Below are positions 36,150 through 44,151 of a DNA stretch of 64,000 bases, one piece after another. The notes beneath the pieces were generated by a model. The model was not told the origin of the DNA, made no database searches, and was given only the letters and a program-made list of their open reading frames with translations. The position numbers and the translations under genes are program-made. The stretch is taken from the NCBI RefSeq assembly GCF_019636075.1, contig NZ_JAHBYG010000017.1, forward strand, positions 1 through 64,000, given 5' to 3'. The stretch's first letter is position 1. The number at the start of each line of letters is the position of its first letter. Origin of the DNA: Ferrovibrio sp. Lineage in GTDB: Bacteria; Pseudomonadota; Alphaproteobacteria; Ferrovibrionales; Ferrovibrionaceae.

Positions 36150-37889
36150 ATGTCGGTAAGTGGCAAGCCGCGTAAGAAGTCCGAGGAGTTGCGCAGCCAT
36201 CGCTGGTTCGGCGTGGATGACCTGCGGTCCTTCGGGCATCGTTCGCGTGCATATCAGATTGGTTTCGGCCGCGAGGATTTCGCCGGCAAGCCGGTGATCG
36301 GCATCATCAATACCTGGTCCGATATCAATCCCTGCCACACCCATTTCCGCCAGCGCGCCGAAGAAGTGAAGCGCGGCATCTGGCAGGCCGGCGGCTTTCC
36401 ATTGGAATTGCCTGCCATCTCGTTGAGCGAACCGTTCCAGAAGCCCTCCACCATGCTCTATCGCAATCTGCTGGCGATGGAGACAGAGGAAATGCTGCGC
36501 TCCTATCCGCTCGATGGTGCAGTGTTGATGGGGGGCTGCGACAAGACCACGCCTGCGCTGATCATGGGCGCAACGAGCATGAACATCCCGTCGATTTTTC
36601 TGCCGGCAGGTCCGATGCTGCGCGGGCATTGGCGCGGCCAGACACTGGGCAGCGGCTCGGATGCCTGGAAATACTGGGCGGAAAAGCGCGCTGGCAATAT
36701 CGACGACAATGATTGGCGTGAGATCGAGGAGGGTATTGCCCGCTCGCCCGGCCATTGTATGACCATGGGCACGGCTTCCACCATGGGGGCGATTGCCGAA
36801 GTGCTTGGCCTCACTCTGTCGGGAGCCAGTTCCATCCCGGCGCCGGATTCAAGCCATTCACGCATGGCCACCCGCACCGGTCGCCGCATCGTAGAGATGG
36901 TCTGGGATGATCTGAAGCCCAGGGATGTGCTGTCCGCTGCTTCGTTTGATAACGCCGTAACCCTGGCGATGGCTGTTGGCGGCTCCACCAATTGCATTAT
37001 CCATCTGGTGGCGATGGCAGGGCGCGCCGGCATCGACTTGCCGCTCAGCCGCTTCGACATGTTTTCGCGCAAGGTACCGGTGATCGCCAATCTGCGGCCC
37101 AATGGAAAATTCCTTATGGCGGATTTCTATTTCGCCGGCGGTCTGCGGGCCTTGCTGGGCGAATTGGCGCCGATGCTGGAACTGGGCTGCGCCACGGTGA
37201 GCGGCAAGACGCTGGGCGAGGATATTGCCGGCGCCCGGAATAACGAGCCCGATGTGATCCGTCCGCTCGACAATCCAATTTCCGGCCCTGGCGGCCTTTG
37301 TGTATTGTTTGGCAATCTGGCGCCGAATGGTGCGGTGATGAAACCGGCTGCCGCCGATCCGCGCCTTGCCAAACATACCGGCCCTGCCGTGGTGTTCGAT
37401 GATTACAACGATATGGCCGCGCGTATCGATGATCCCGATCTGGATGTAACCGCAGACAGCGTGCTGGTGTTGCGCAATTCCGGCCCGCAGGGCGGCCCCG
37501 GCATGCCGGAATGGGGCATGCTGCCGGTGCCGAAGAAATTGCTGGCCCAGGGCGTGCGCGACATGGTGCGGATTTCCGATGCGCGGATGAGCGGCACCAG
37601 CTATGGCACCTGCATCCTGCATGTATCGCCCGAAAGCTATGTGGGCGGGCCGTTGGCGCTGGTGCGCAGCGGCGATATGATAGCATTGGATGTGGCCGAA
37701 CGACGCCTGGATCTGTTGGTGAGCGACGCTGAATTGGCCGCGCGCCGCGCCAACTGGAAGGCGCCGCCGCCGCGTTATGAACGCGGGTATGGCGTGATGT
37801 TCGCCCAGCACATCACTCAGGCCGAACGCGGCTGCGATTTTGATTATCTGCATGCTGGGCCGGCCACGCCGGAACCGGAAATCCATTGA
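36150..37889 (+). CDS. IlvD/Edd-family sugar-acid dehydratase (arabinonate dehydratase-like)
   Basis: Iron-sulfur dehydratase, 579 aa, the same length as characterised rhizobial L-arabinonate dehydratase. Cluster cysteines are C62 (DINPCHTH), C130 (GGCDKTTPA) and C203 (GHCMTMGTAS). DARMSGTSYGTCILHVSPES near the C-terminus is the family's substrate region. It should convert a pentonate or related aldonate to its 2-keto-3-deoxy acid. The adjoining HpcH/HpaI aldolase (24 bp downstream) supports sugar-acid catabolism rather than branched-chain amino acid synthesis. GGGAGG stands about 8 nt before the ATG. The exact substrate is inferred. Confidence 0.88.
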   Translation: MSVSGKPRKKSEELRSHRWFGVDDLRSFGHRSRAYQIGFGREDFAGKPVIGIINTWSDINPCHTHFRQRAEEVKRGIWQAGGFPLELPAISLSEPFQKPSTMLYRNLLAMETEEMLRSYPLDGAVLMGGCDKTTPALIMGATSMNIPSIFLPAGPMLRGHWRGQTLGSGSDAWKYWAEKRAGNIDDNDWREIEEGIARSPGHCMTMGTASTMGAIAEVLGLTLSGASSIPAPDSSHSRMATRTGRRIVEMVWDDLKPRDVLSAASFDNAVTLAMAVGGSTNCIIHLVAMAGRAGIDLPLSRFDMFSRKVPVIANLRPNGKFLMADFYFAGGLRALLGELAPMLELGCATVSGKTLGEDIAGARNNEPDVIRPLDNPISGPGGLCVLFGNLAPNGAVMKPAAADPRLAKHTGPAVVFDDYNDMAARIDDPDLDVTADSVLVLRNSGPQGGPGMPEWGMLPVPKKLLAQGVRDMVRISDARMSGTSYGTCILHVSPESYVGGPLALVRSGDMIALDVAERRLDLLVSDAELAARRANWKAPPPRYERGYGVMFAQHITQAERGCDFDYLHAGPATPEPEIH

Positions 37890-37913
37890 CCGATCAGCCA
37901 GGAGTTTTCTTCG

Positions 37914-38696
37914 ATGCGCATTCCCTCTAATCCTTTCAAGCGTGCGCTGGCCGAGGGGCGGCCGCAGATCGGTCTGTGGAGTTCGTTGTGCAGCAATATC
38001 GTGGCCGAGATACTGGCCTCCAGCGGGTTCGACTGGATCGTGCTGGATACCGAGCATTCGCCCAACGAATTGCCCATGGTGCTGCAGCAATTGCAAGCCA
38101 TGCAGATCGATGCCAATACCGCCAGCCCGGTAGTGCGGCCGGCCTGGAATGACCCGGTGCTGATCAAGCGTTTTCTGGATATCGGCTCGCCCAACCTGAT
38201 CCTGCCTTTCATACAGGATGAAACCGAGGCCGCAGATGCGGTCAGCGCCACGCGTTATCCGCCACGAGGGATTCGTGGCGTTTCCGGCATCCAGCGCGCC
38301 AGCCGCTATGGCTTGGTCGAGGATTATCTGCACAGCGCCGAACAGGAACTCGGCCTGATCCTGCAGGTGGAAACCATGGCCGCCGTGCAGCGCATACCGG
38401 AAATCGCCAAGCTGGATGGCGTGGATGGCATCTTTATCGGGCCGGCCGACCTGTCGGCCGATGTGGGGCATCTGGGCAATCCCGGGCACCCGGAAGCACA
38501 GGCCGCGATCATGAAGGCTTTGCAGCTCTGCAAGGCGGCGGGCAAGCCGGCCGGCATCCTGGCGCCCAACGAGGATGATGCGAAACGCTATCTCGATGCC
38601 GGCTTCGTATTCGTGGCAGTGGGCATCGACCAGATGCTGCTCGCCCGCCAGAGCCGCGAGATTGCCGCGCGCTTCAGGAAATATGTGGGCGGGTGA
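37914..38696 (+). CDS. HpcH/HpaI-family class II aldolase
   Basis: Metal-dependent aldolase of 260 aa, related to 4-hydroxy-2-oxoheptanedioate and 2-keto-3-deoxy-sugar-acid aldolases. Family landmarks are IGLWSSLCSNIVAEILA, DWIVLDTEHSPNE, SPVVRPAWND (active-site Arg), the metal Glu in ILQVETMAAV, and the metal Asp in IFIGPADLSADVG. AGGAG lies 9 nt upstream of the ATG. Placed directly after the dehydratase, it probably cleaves the 2-keto-3-deoxy product to pyruvate plus an aldehyde (glycolaldehyde if the acid is a pentonate). The glycolate oxidase at 13.8-17.9 kb could use the oxidised aldehyde, though the loci are far apart. Confidence 0.88.
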   Translation: MRIPSNPFKRALAEGRPQIGLWSSLCSNIVAEILASSGFDWIVLDTEHSPNELPMVLQQLQAMQIDANTASPVVRPAWNDPVLIKRFLDIGSPNLILPFIQDETEAADAVSATRYPPRGIRGVSGIQRASRYGLVEDYLHSAEQELGLILQVETMAAVQRIPEIAKLDGVDGIFIGPADLSADVGHLGNPGHPEAQAAIMKALQLCKAAGKPAGILAPNEDDAKRYLDAGFVFVAVGIDQMLLARQSREIAARFRKYVGG

Positions 38697-38697
38697 T

Positions 38698-38991
38698 TCA
38701 ATAGCCGGCTTCACGCTGATGCCGGAAGGCCAGCACGACCACCATGTTTGTTATTGCTTCGAAGCGATATAGCGCCACATAACCGCTATCGCCGAATGGG
38801 ATCAACAATTCGCGCATGGTTGGTTCGTCGTCATGCGGCCGGCCGATCTCCGGGAAATCCGACAAGCCGAGCAGATGCGATTTGATCGCCTCTGCGGCTC
38901 GGCGGGATGCTTGCGGATTTTTCTCGGCAAGGAAAAGCCTGCAACGCTCCATGCCTAGAAGCGCTGCTGGCGTGATAACTACTTTTGCCAT
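38698..38991 (-). CDS. RelE/ParE-family toxin
   Basis: A 97-aa protein of the RelE/ParE superfamily: MAKVVITPAALLGMERCRLF, then AAEAIKSHLLGLSDFPEIGRPHDD and a C-terminal MVVVLAFRHQREAGY. Strand and helix order and the R/H residues near the C-terminus fit the fold. Whether it cleaves ribosome-bound mRNA (RelE-like) or poisons gyrase (ParE-like) cannot be decided. Its start overlaps the antitoxin gene by 13 bp, the common antitoxin-toxin arrangement. It converges on the aldolase with only 1 bp between stops. Confidence 0.85.
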   Translation of the reverse strand: MAKVVITPAALLGMERCRLFLAEKNPQASRRAAEAIKSHLLGLSDFPEIGRPHDDEPTMRELLIPFGDSGYVALYRFEAITNMVVVLAFRHQREAGY

Positions 38992-39251
38992 TTTGGCGGA
39001 GTGCTTTCCGCGGCTGTGCCCCAGCGATCAAGCCATGACCCCAACGCGGCGCCAGTAATATGCTCGCCGGTTTCCTGGAAGCTTTGCCAGGCTGCGAGAG
39101 CCTCGCGCTTGAAGCTTTCCCGGGCCTCCTCACGGTCCAGATATTGCCGGATCGCCTCGCGCATCAGGTAATGCGGCGTTCGGTCGCGTTGTTCTGCCAA
39201 ATTGCGCAAGCGCAGTTGTTCAGCAGAATCCAATTTTACGGATACAGACAT
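38979..39251 (-). CDS. Ribbon-helix-helix antitoxin
   Basis: A 90-aa protein from the ATG at 39251 (MSVSVKLDSAEQLRLRNLAE). The N-terminal strand SVSVKLD followed by two helices (EQLRLRNLAEQRDRTPHYLMREAIRQYLDREE) is the RHH/CopG DNA-binding fold. The acidic and aromatic C-terminal part should wrap the toxin. Two GATATCTG repeats upstream look like its operator. The reading frame continues 31 codons further upstream, but those codons lie across the operator. Confidence 0.85.
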   Translation of the reverse strand: MSVSVKLDSAEQLRLRNLAEQRDRTPHYLMREAIRQYLDREEARESFKREALAAWQSFQETGEHITGAALGSWLDRWGTAAESTPPKWQK

Positions 39252-39296
39252 CGGGTATCTCTGGGTATTACCTTTTATAACCATCGTGGAACGAAC

Positions 39297-39315
39297 GATA
39301 TCTGAAAGATATCTG
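39297..39315. promoter_or_regulatory. Probable operator of the toxin-antitoxin operon
   Basis: Two GATATCTG copies (39297-39304 and 39308-39315). The self-complementary GATATC cores are 11 bp centre to centre, one helical turn, as expected for two RHH dimers binding side by side. It lies about 46 bp before the antitoxin ATG. Confidence 0.55.
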
Positions 39316-39401
39316 CCAATCAACGCTATTAAATTTACAAACAAATCCCTTAATAGTTGTATGTTATTGCAAACATAGAACCTAAAAACAGGAGGCTCCG
39401 T

Positions 39402-39752
39402 ATGGTCAAAAGCATAGCTCCTAAAGGGAGTTTTGATGCCTCAGAAAGAACCAAAAAGCTACGCCCGCGCCTTTCGCTTTCGGATAGGCAGGTTGCTAAA
39501 GCAAGGAAAATGAGGCGCGCCGGGCTCACAAATAATCAGATTGCAAGAGAGTTCGGGGTTGCGGAAGAAGAGATCAAAGTTTTACTTGCCGCGATGAGAA
39601 CGCGCATCGATCAACATAAAAGATATACTTTGAATATTGGGGTAGAGGCCTGCGATTTTATAAAATGGGAGCGCCTACCAAGTGAGGCCATATGGGAAAC
39701 CATGGATCGTCTGCTTACGGAATTGCAGCAATACAGAAATGACGATCGTTAG
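39402..39752 (+). CDS. Small helix-turn-helix protein of unknown role
   Basis: A 116-aa basic protein from the ATG at 39402, which has a perfect AGGAGG 6 nt upstream; the frame extends 15 codons earlier without an RBS. Residues about 35-65 (VAKARKMRRAGLTNNQIARE, then FGVAEEEIKVLLAAM) form a clear helix-turn-helix of the recombinase/sigma-like type. The C-terminal half (NIGVEACDFIKWERLPSEAI) is not recognised. Base composition is low in G+C (24 of 60 at 39601-39660), unlike neighbours, so it is probably acquired. It is divergent from the toxin-antitoxin pair and may control it or another element. Confidence 0.7.
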   Translation: MVKSIAPKGSFDASERTKKLRPRLSLSDRQVAKARKMRRAGLTNNQIAREFGVAEEEIKVLLAAMRTRIDQHKRYTLNIGVEACDFIKWERLPSEAIWETMDRLLTELQQYRNDDR

Positions 39753-39773
39753 GCTGGGATCACGCTTCGACTA

Positions 39774-41909
39774 TCAAACCGGCTTGCGCAGCCAGAAGCG
39801 GTAGCAATTGCTGAACAGGTCCGGGTGTTGCCGCTCTACTTCGGCCCAATGGGCGAAGCTTATGGCGCGGGGATCGTCGGGATATTCCTTGCGATAATGC
39901 GCAAGCGTATCCGGCGTGGTGAATTCGAAGCCGAGGAATTCCAGCCCGGCATCGCCGATCAGGGTTTCCAGCTGCTGCGGAAAATAGCGATGTTCCTGGC
40001 GATGGAATACCAGGTCGCGCAGGTCCGACAGACTGTGGAAGGCGCTGGAGCGACGCAGTCGTTCGGTCAGTTCGGGGTCCAGCTTTTCCAGATCGGTGCG
40101 GAAGCGGCGGATATCGTCGGGCGTATCGCTGTAGCCATGCATGGCGATCAGGCGACGTGCAGCCACCACATCCCGGCGGCCGATCTCGCTGTATAGCCCC
40201 AGCATCATATAGCCGCCGGGCTTCAACAGCATCACCAACTGGGCCAGGCCGGCGGCGGGTTCGCGCAGGTGATGGATCACGCCGAAGGATTCGATCACGT
40301 CGAAACGATCCGGCAGGCTGCCCAGTTTCAGGATATCGGCCTGGCCGAAGCGCAGGCCGGGAATGCCAAGCTCTGTGGCCTTGCGCTTGCCATAGGCCAG
40401 GCTGGCGCGGCTGAGATCGATGGCCAGCACATCGGCATCGCGATAGCTGGTAGCGGCCAGGATGGCATGCAGCCCGGTGCCGCAGCCCGCCACCAGAACC
40501 CGCGGCTTTTCGATGGTGATTTCGGGGATATTCTGCAGCGGCAGAGCGGCACGCAGGTGGCGGGCCAGCGGCATGTCGTTGCCCAGCACGGGCTGGTTCC
40601 AGCGTGGAAACGGGCTTTCTTCATACATCGCCCGCACATTCTTGCTGGTGGCATCCTCGATCGGCGTGAGGGATGGCAGTTCGGCGGCAATGGTGATTTC
40701 CCGCAATGGCTCGCCGAGTTGGATGCGCTTCAATTCCTGCAGGCTTTCCGGCCAGGGCAGGCTGGGCAGAATGGTGGCGAAATCCTCACGATAGAGCGGC
40801 CGGTAGCAGCCCAGCAAGGTGAGCAAGGCCACGGGCGCTGTGCCGCCGGCCGGTATCTTCGCCAGCGCTTTACGGATGCGGTGGCGCAGCAATTCCACCC
40901 GGTGCTTTTCTTCTTCGGTCTCGATATCGAGATATTCGGCGTGGAAATTGCGAACGGCCAAGGCTGCCAGCCAGATTGCATGGCGCTGCAGGGCGGCGGC
41001 ATCGCCAAGGCCGAGAGCCAGGGCGCCGCGCCGTAGCGCGGTAAAAAGGGCCTCGAGATCACGTTCACTCACCAGGCCATAGCGTAGCCAGGCCATCAGC
41101 AGCGGCAGTTTCGACAGATCGGGCGATGCCGGGCTTTGCAGGAAGACCGCGATTTCTGCGCTGCTGTTTGTGGTCAGGGGCTTCAGGCCGGCAATTGTCG
41201 GCTCCAGCAGCAGGGCGCTTTCCACAACGGCGGAAAGATCTCGCGGTTCCACGCCAGGGGCACCCAGCAGAGGCAATACGCTGTCGATCAATTCAGGATC
41301 TGGCCTGGTCAGTCGCAGGCCGCGCAGGGCACGGGCATAAGCACTGCGATAGCGCTGATCCTCGGGGTTTAGCGCAAGGGCGATGCGAAAATTCACCATC
41401 GCTTTTTTCGGTTTGCCGCGCGCCATCTGGGTGAAGCCGAGCAGATAGCGCAATTCCGGGTCGCGATCGTTCACCGCCTTGCCATTCCGCAAGGCCGCCA
41501 CCGCCTGTTCGTAATCGCCTTCGGCAATCAGGGCTTGGGCCAAGCCGGTATAAGCCCCAAGCGATGCCTGATTCAGGGTCAGCGCCGCGCCGAAACATTG
41601 CTTGGCGGCGGCCACATCGCCTTGCGCCAGACGAATCTTGCCAAGGGTTTCGTGGTAATCCTCGAAATGGAAATCCTTGTCGATGGCGGCCTGCACCAAG
41701 GCGGCCGCATCGGCCAGTTGCCCACGCAGCATGGCGATATGGCCCTTGATATGCAGGGCATCGGCAAAATCGGCTTCCTGGTTCAGGATTGCATCCAGCA
41801 GCCGCTCGGCTTCCTCCAGCCTATGGCCGCGCACGGCCGCGATGGCGCCGCGCAAAAGCGGCAGCAAATGGGCTTTGGAGGCTATGGTTTCGTCGTTCGG
41901 AATCGTCAT
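39774..41909 (-). CDS. TPR-repeat protein with C-terminal SAM methyltransferase domain
   Basis: A 711-aa protein from the ATG at 41909. The longer frame upstream overlaps the divergent gene and is not likely coding. The N-terminal ~270 residues are TPR-like helices (EAERLLDAILNQEADFADAL, AAKQCFGAALTLNQASLGAYTG, EQAVAALRNGKAVNDRDPEL). A helical middle follows. The C-terminal ~250 residues are a class I methyltransferase with the SAM motif PRVLVAGCGTGLHAILAAT, then VLAIDLSRASLAYGK and VIESFGVIHHL. No signal peptide or membrane helix is present. Such TPR-methyltransferases are often annotated beside glycan or protein-modification genes; here there is no such context. No Shine-Dalgarno sequence is obvious. 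Confidence 0.82.
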   Translation of the reverse strand: MTIPNDETIASKAHLLPLLRGAIAAVRGHRLEEAERLLDAILNQEADFADALHIKGHIAMLRGQLADAAALVQAAIDKDFHFEDYHETLGKIRLAQGDVAAAKQCFGAALTLNQASLGAYTGLAQALIAEGDYEQAVAALRNGKAVNDRDPELRYLLGFTQMARGKPKKAMVNFRIALALNPEDQRYRSAYARALRGLRLTRPDPELIDSVLPLLGAPGVEPRDLSAVVESALLLEPTIAGLKPLTTNSSAEIAVFLQSPASPDLSKLPLLMAWLRYGLVSERDLEALFTALRRGALALGLGDAAALQRHAIWLAALAVRNFHAEYLDIETEEEKHRVELLRHRIRKALAKIPAGGTAPVALLTLLGCYRPLYREDFATILPSLPWPESLQELKRIQLGEPLREITIAAELPSLTPIEDATSKNVRAMYEESPFPRWNQPVLGNDMPLARHLRAALPLQNIPEITIEKPRVLVAGCGTGLHAILAATSYRDADVLAIDLSRASLAYGKRKATELGIPGLRFGQADILKLGSLPDRFDVIESFGVIHHLREPAAGLAQLVMLLKPGGYMMLGLYSEIGRRDVVAARRLIAMHGYSDTPDDIRRFRTDLEKLDPELTERLRRSSAFHSLSDLRDLVFHRQEHRYFPQQLETLIGDAGLEFLGFEFTTPDTLAHYRKEYPDDPRAISFAHWAEVERQHPDLFSNCYRFWLRKPV

Positions 41910-42000
41910 TTTGCTTTGCAGCGCATCTTTGTTTTGCAGAATGGGGTATGAGCCGGGTATTCTGCGGGGAGAGGAAGCATATTGACCCGGAGTTAACAGA

Positions 42001-42942
42001 ATGAAAACCACCCCGGTAAAGCCCGAAGATCTCGGCAAATCGGTAATCGCCGTTCCGCCCCTTGCACGCAATGCCGATTTCAGCCTCAACGAGGCCGCCA
42101 ACCGGGCATTGATCGGTTTTCTGGAGGCTGGTGGCGTGCGCAGCCTGATGTATGGCGGCAATGCGAATTTCTACAATATAGCCTTGAGCGAATATGCCCG
42201 GGTACTGGATTTCCTGGAATCTGCGGTGGGGCCCGATACCTGGCTGCTGCCATCCTTTGGGCCCGATTACGGCAAGCTGATGGATCAGGCTGCCGTCTTG
42301 CGCGGATCGCGCTTTCCCACGGCAATGGCCTTGCCGATGACCTTCCCGGCCACCCAGGCCGGCATCGCCATTGGTTTGCGCAAGGCAGCCGAGGCGATGG
42401 CCAAACCAATCGTGATCTATATCAAGTCAGACAACTACATCGCCCCCGCCGATCTGGGGCGTCTGGCCAAGGATAGCCTGGTCACCTCGATCAAATACGC
42501 CGTGGTACGCGACGATCCGTTGCAGGACGATTATCTGCGCCGGTTGCTGGATCATGTAGATCCCCGCTTGATGGTGAGCGGTATCGGTGAACGGCCCGCC
42601 ATCGTGCATTTCCGCGATTTCGGCCTTAGCAGTTTCACTTCCGGTTCGGTCTGCGTCGGGCCGCGCGGTTCGATGGCGATTCTTGCGGCGCTCAAGCGCG
42701 GCGATTGGGATACGGCGGCGAAATTGCGCGAAGCCTATATGCCGCTGGAAGACCTGCGCGACGGCATCAGCCCGATCCGCGTGCTGCACGAAGCGGTGCG
42801 GCTGGGCGGCGTGGCCGATACCGGGCCGATGCTGCCGTTGTTGACCGGCTTGGATGAAGCCTCCTGTGCAAAGATCGCCCCGGTGGCCAAGGCCTTGAAG
42901 GCTTGGGATGCGGCGTTGGATACTGCGCGCGCGGCGGAATAG
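42001..42942 (+). CDS. DapA-family (dihydrodipicolinate synthase-like) lyase/aldolase
   Basis: A 313-aa TIM-barrel protein of the DapA/N-acetylneuraminate lyase superfamily. The Schiff-base lysine is K165 in DSLVTSIKYAVVRDD, and the catalytic tyrosine is probably Y140 in PIVIYIKSDNY; the usual YNxP signature is altered. GGVRSLMYGGNANFYNI replaces the usual G-T-T-G-E loop, so substrate binding differs from true DapA. GGAG lies about 8 nt before the ATG. It is probably a catabolic 2-keto-acid aldolase or dehydratase rather than lysine biosynthesis. It is followed 36 bp later by a BenE-type transporter, perhaps supplying its substrate. Confidence 0.8.
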   Translation: MKTTPVKPEDLGKSVIAVPPLARNADFSLNEAANRALIGFLEAGGVRSLMYGGNANFYNIALSEYARVLDFLESAVGPDTWLLPSFGPDYGKLMDQAAVLRGSRFPTAMALPMTFPATQAGIAIGLRKAAEAMAKPIVIYIKSDNYIAPADLGRLAKDSLVTSIKYAVVRDDPLQDDYLRRLLDHVDPRLMVSGIGERPAIVHFRDFGLSSFTSGSVCVGPRGSMAILAALKRGDWDTAAKLREAYMPLEDLRDGISPIRVLHEAVRLGGVADTGPMLPLLTGLDEASCAKIAPVAKALKAWDAALDTARAAE

Positions 42943-42978
42943 GTTGCGGACATAACCAACAGCCAATCCAATAGTGTC

Positions 42979-44151
42979 ATGGCCCATCAAAGAATCACCG
43001 GCCCGGCTTTCGCCGCCGGCCTGTTGGCGGCTTTTGTCGGCTTTGCCAGTTCATTCGCCGTTATCATCCAAGGTCTCAGTGCCATGGGCGCTAGCCCGGC
43101 GGAGGCCGCATCGGGGCTGATGGCCTTGGCGGTGGCTATGGGTCTGGGTGGCGTGGTGCTCAGCCTGAAGTCGCGCATGCCGATCAGCCTGGCCTGGTCT
43201 ACCCCAGGCGCGGCCTTGCTGGCCAATAGCGGTGCGCCGCAGGGCGGCTTTGCCGTAGCGGTAGGGGCTTTCATCATTTGCGGGCTGGCCATCGTTCTGG
43301 CTGGTGCCTGGAAACCGCTGGCGCGTGCGGTGGCCATGCTGCCCGGCTCGATCGCCAACGCCATGCTGGCAGGGGTGTTGTTTGGGCTCTGCCTCGTACC
43401 GGTCCGCGCGGTGGCTGAATTTCCCTGGTTCGGCTTACCGATCATCGGCGCCTGGCTGGCAGTGGGCTTGTGGCGCAAGCTCTGGGCGGTGCCTGCGGCT
43501 TTGGCGATGACGGTGGCATTGATCCTGTTTGCATTGCCGCCGCCGGATCTGAGCCATGCTTCGCTGTTGCCGGATCCGGTTTTCATCTGGCCGGAATTTT
43601 CTTTTTCGGCGGCCATCGGCATCGCCTTGCCGCTCTTCCTGGTTACCATGGCATCGCAGAATCTGCCGGGTATGGCCGTGCTGAACGTGAATGGCTATCG
43701 GCCGGATGCCGGGCCGATATTCAGCGCCACCGGGCTGCTCACCCTGGCAGCGTCGCCGTTTGGCGGCCATGCCGTGAATCTGGCCGCTATCACTGCGGCG
43801 CTTTGTGCCGGCCCGGATGTGGACCCGAAGCCGGAGCGGCGCTATTGGGCCGGCGTGGTTTCCGGCGCTTTCTATACCCTGTTCGGTCTGGGCGCCGGCG
43901 CGGTGATGGCTCTGATTTCGGCAGCACCGCCAGTGTTGATCCAGGCGGTGGCCGGCCTAGCCTTGCTGGGGTCGCTGGCTGCCTCGCTCAGCAATGCCTT
44001 GAGCGTGGCGGATGAGCGGGAAGCTGCCGTCATAACATTCATTGTTACCGCCTCTGGCCTCACGTTGTTCGGCATCGGCGGTGCCTTCTGGGGCCTGCTG
44101 GCCGGCGGCGCGGTGCTGATCCTCACCCGCTGGCGGCAAAAGACGGCCTAA
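42979..44151 (+). CDS. BenE-family (benzoate:H+ symporter-like) transporter
   Basis: A 390-aa polytopic membrane protein with about 11-12 hydrophobic segments. The BenE signature region is visible: the N-terminus GPAFAAGLLAAFVGFASSFA, MPISLAWSTPGAALLA, LPGSIANAMLAGVLFGL and FLVTMASQNLPGMAVLNVNGY, which resembles the xanthine/uracil-permease-like fold of BenE. The first member of the family imports benzoate; no aromatic-ring genes are nearby, so the substrate here is open. No clear RBS is present. Its stop overlaps the end of the convergent esterase gene by 4 bp. Confidence 0.9.
   Translation: MAHQRITGPAFAAGLLAAFVGFASSFAVIIQGLSAMGASPAEAASGLMALAVAMGLGGVVLSLKSRMPISLAWSTPGAALLANSGAPQGGFAVAVGAFIICGLAIVLAGAWKPLARAVAMLPGSIANAMLAGVLFGLCLVPVRAVAEFPWFGLPIIGAWLAVGLWRKLWAVPAALAMTVALILFALPPPDLSHASLLPDPVFIWPEFSFSAAIGIALPLFLVTMASQNLPGMAVLNVNGYRPDAGPIFSATGLLTLAASPFGGHAVNLAAITAALCAGPDVDPKPERRYWAGVVSGAFYTLFGLGAGAVMALISAAPPVLIQAVAGLALLGSLAASLSNALSVADEREAAVITFIVTASGLTLFGIGGAFWGLLAGGAVLILTRWRQKTA

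Noticed and set aside
41910-42161. Upstream extension of the TPR-methyltransferase frame
   Set aside because: It overlaps the start of the divergent DapA-like gene and has no TPR character.
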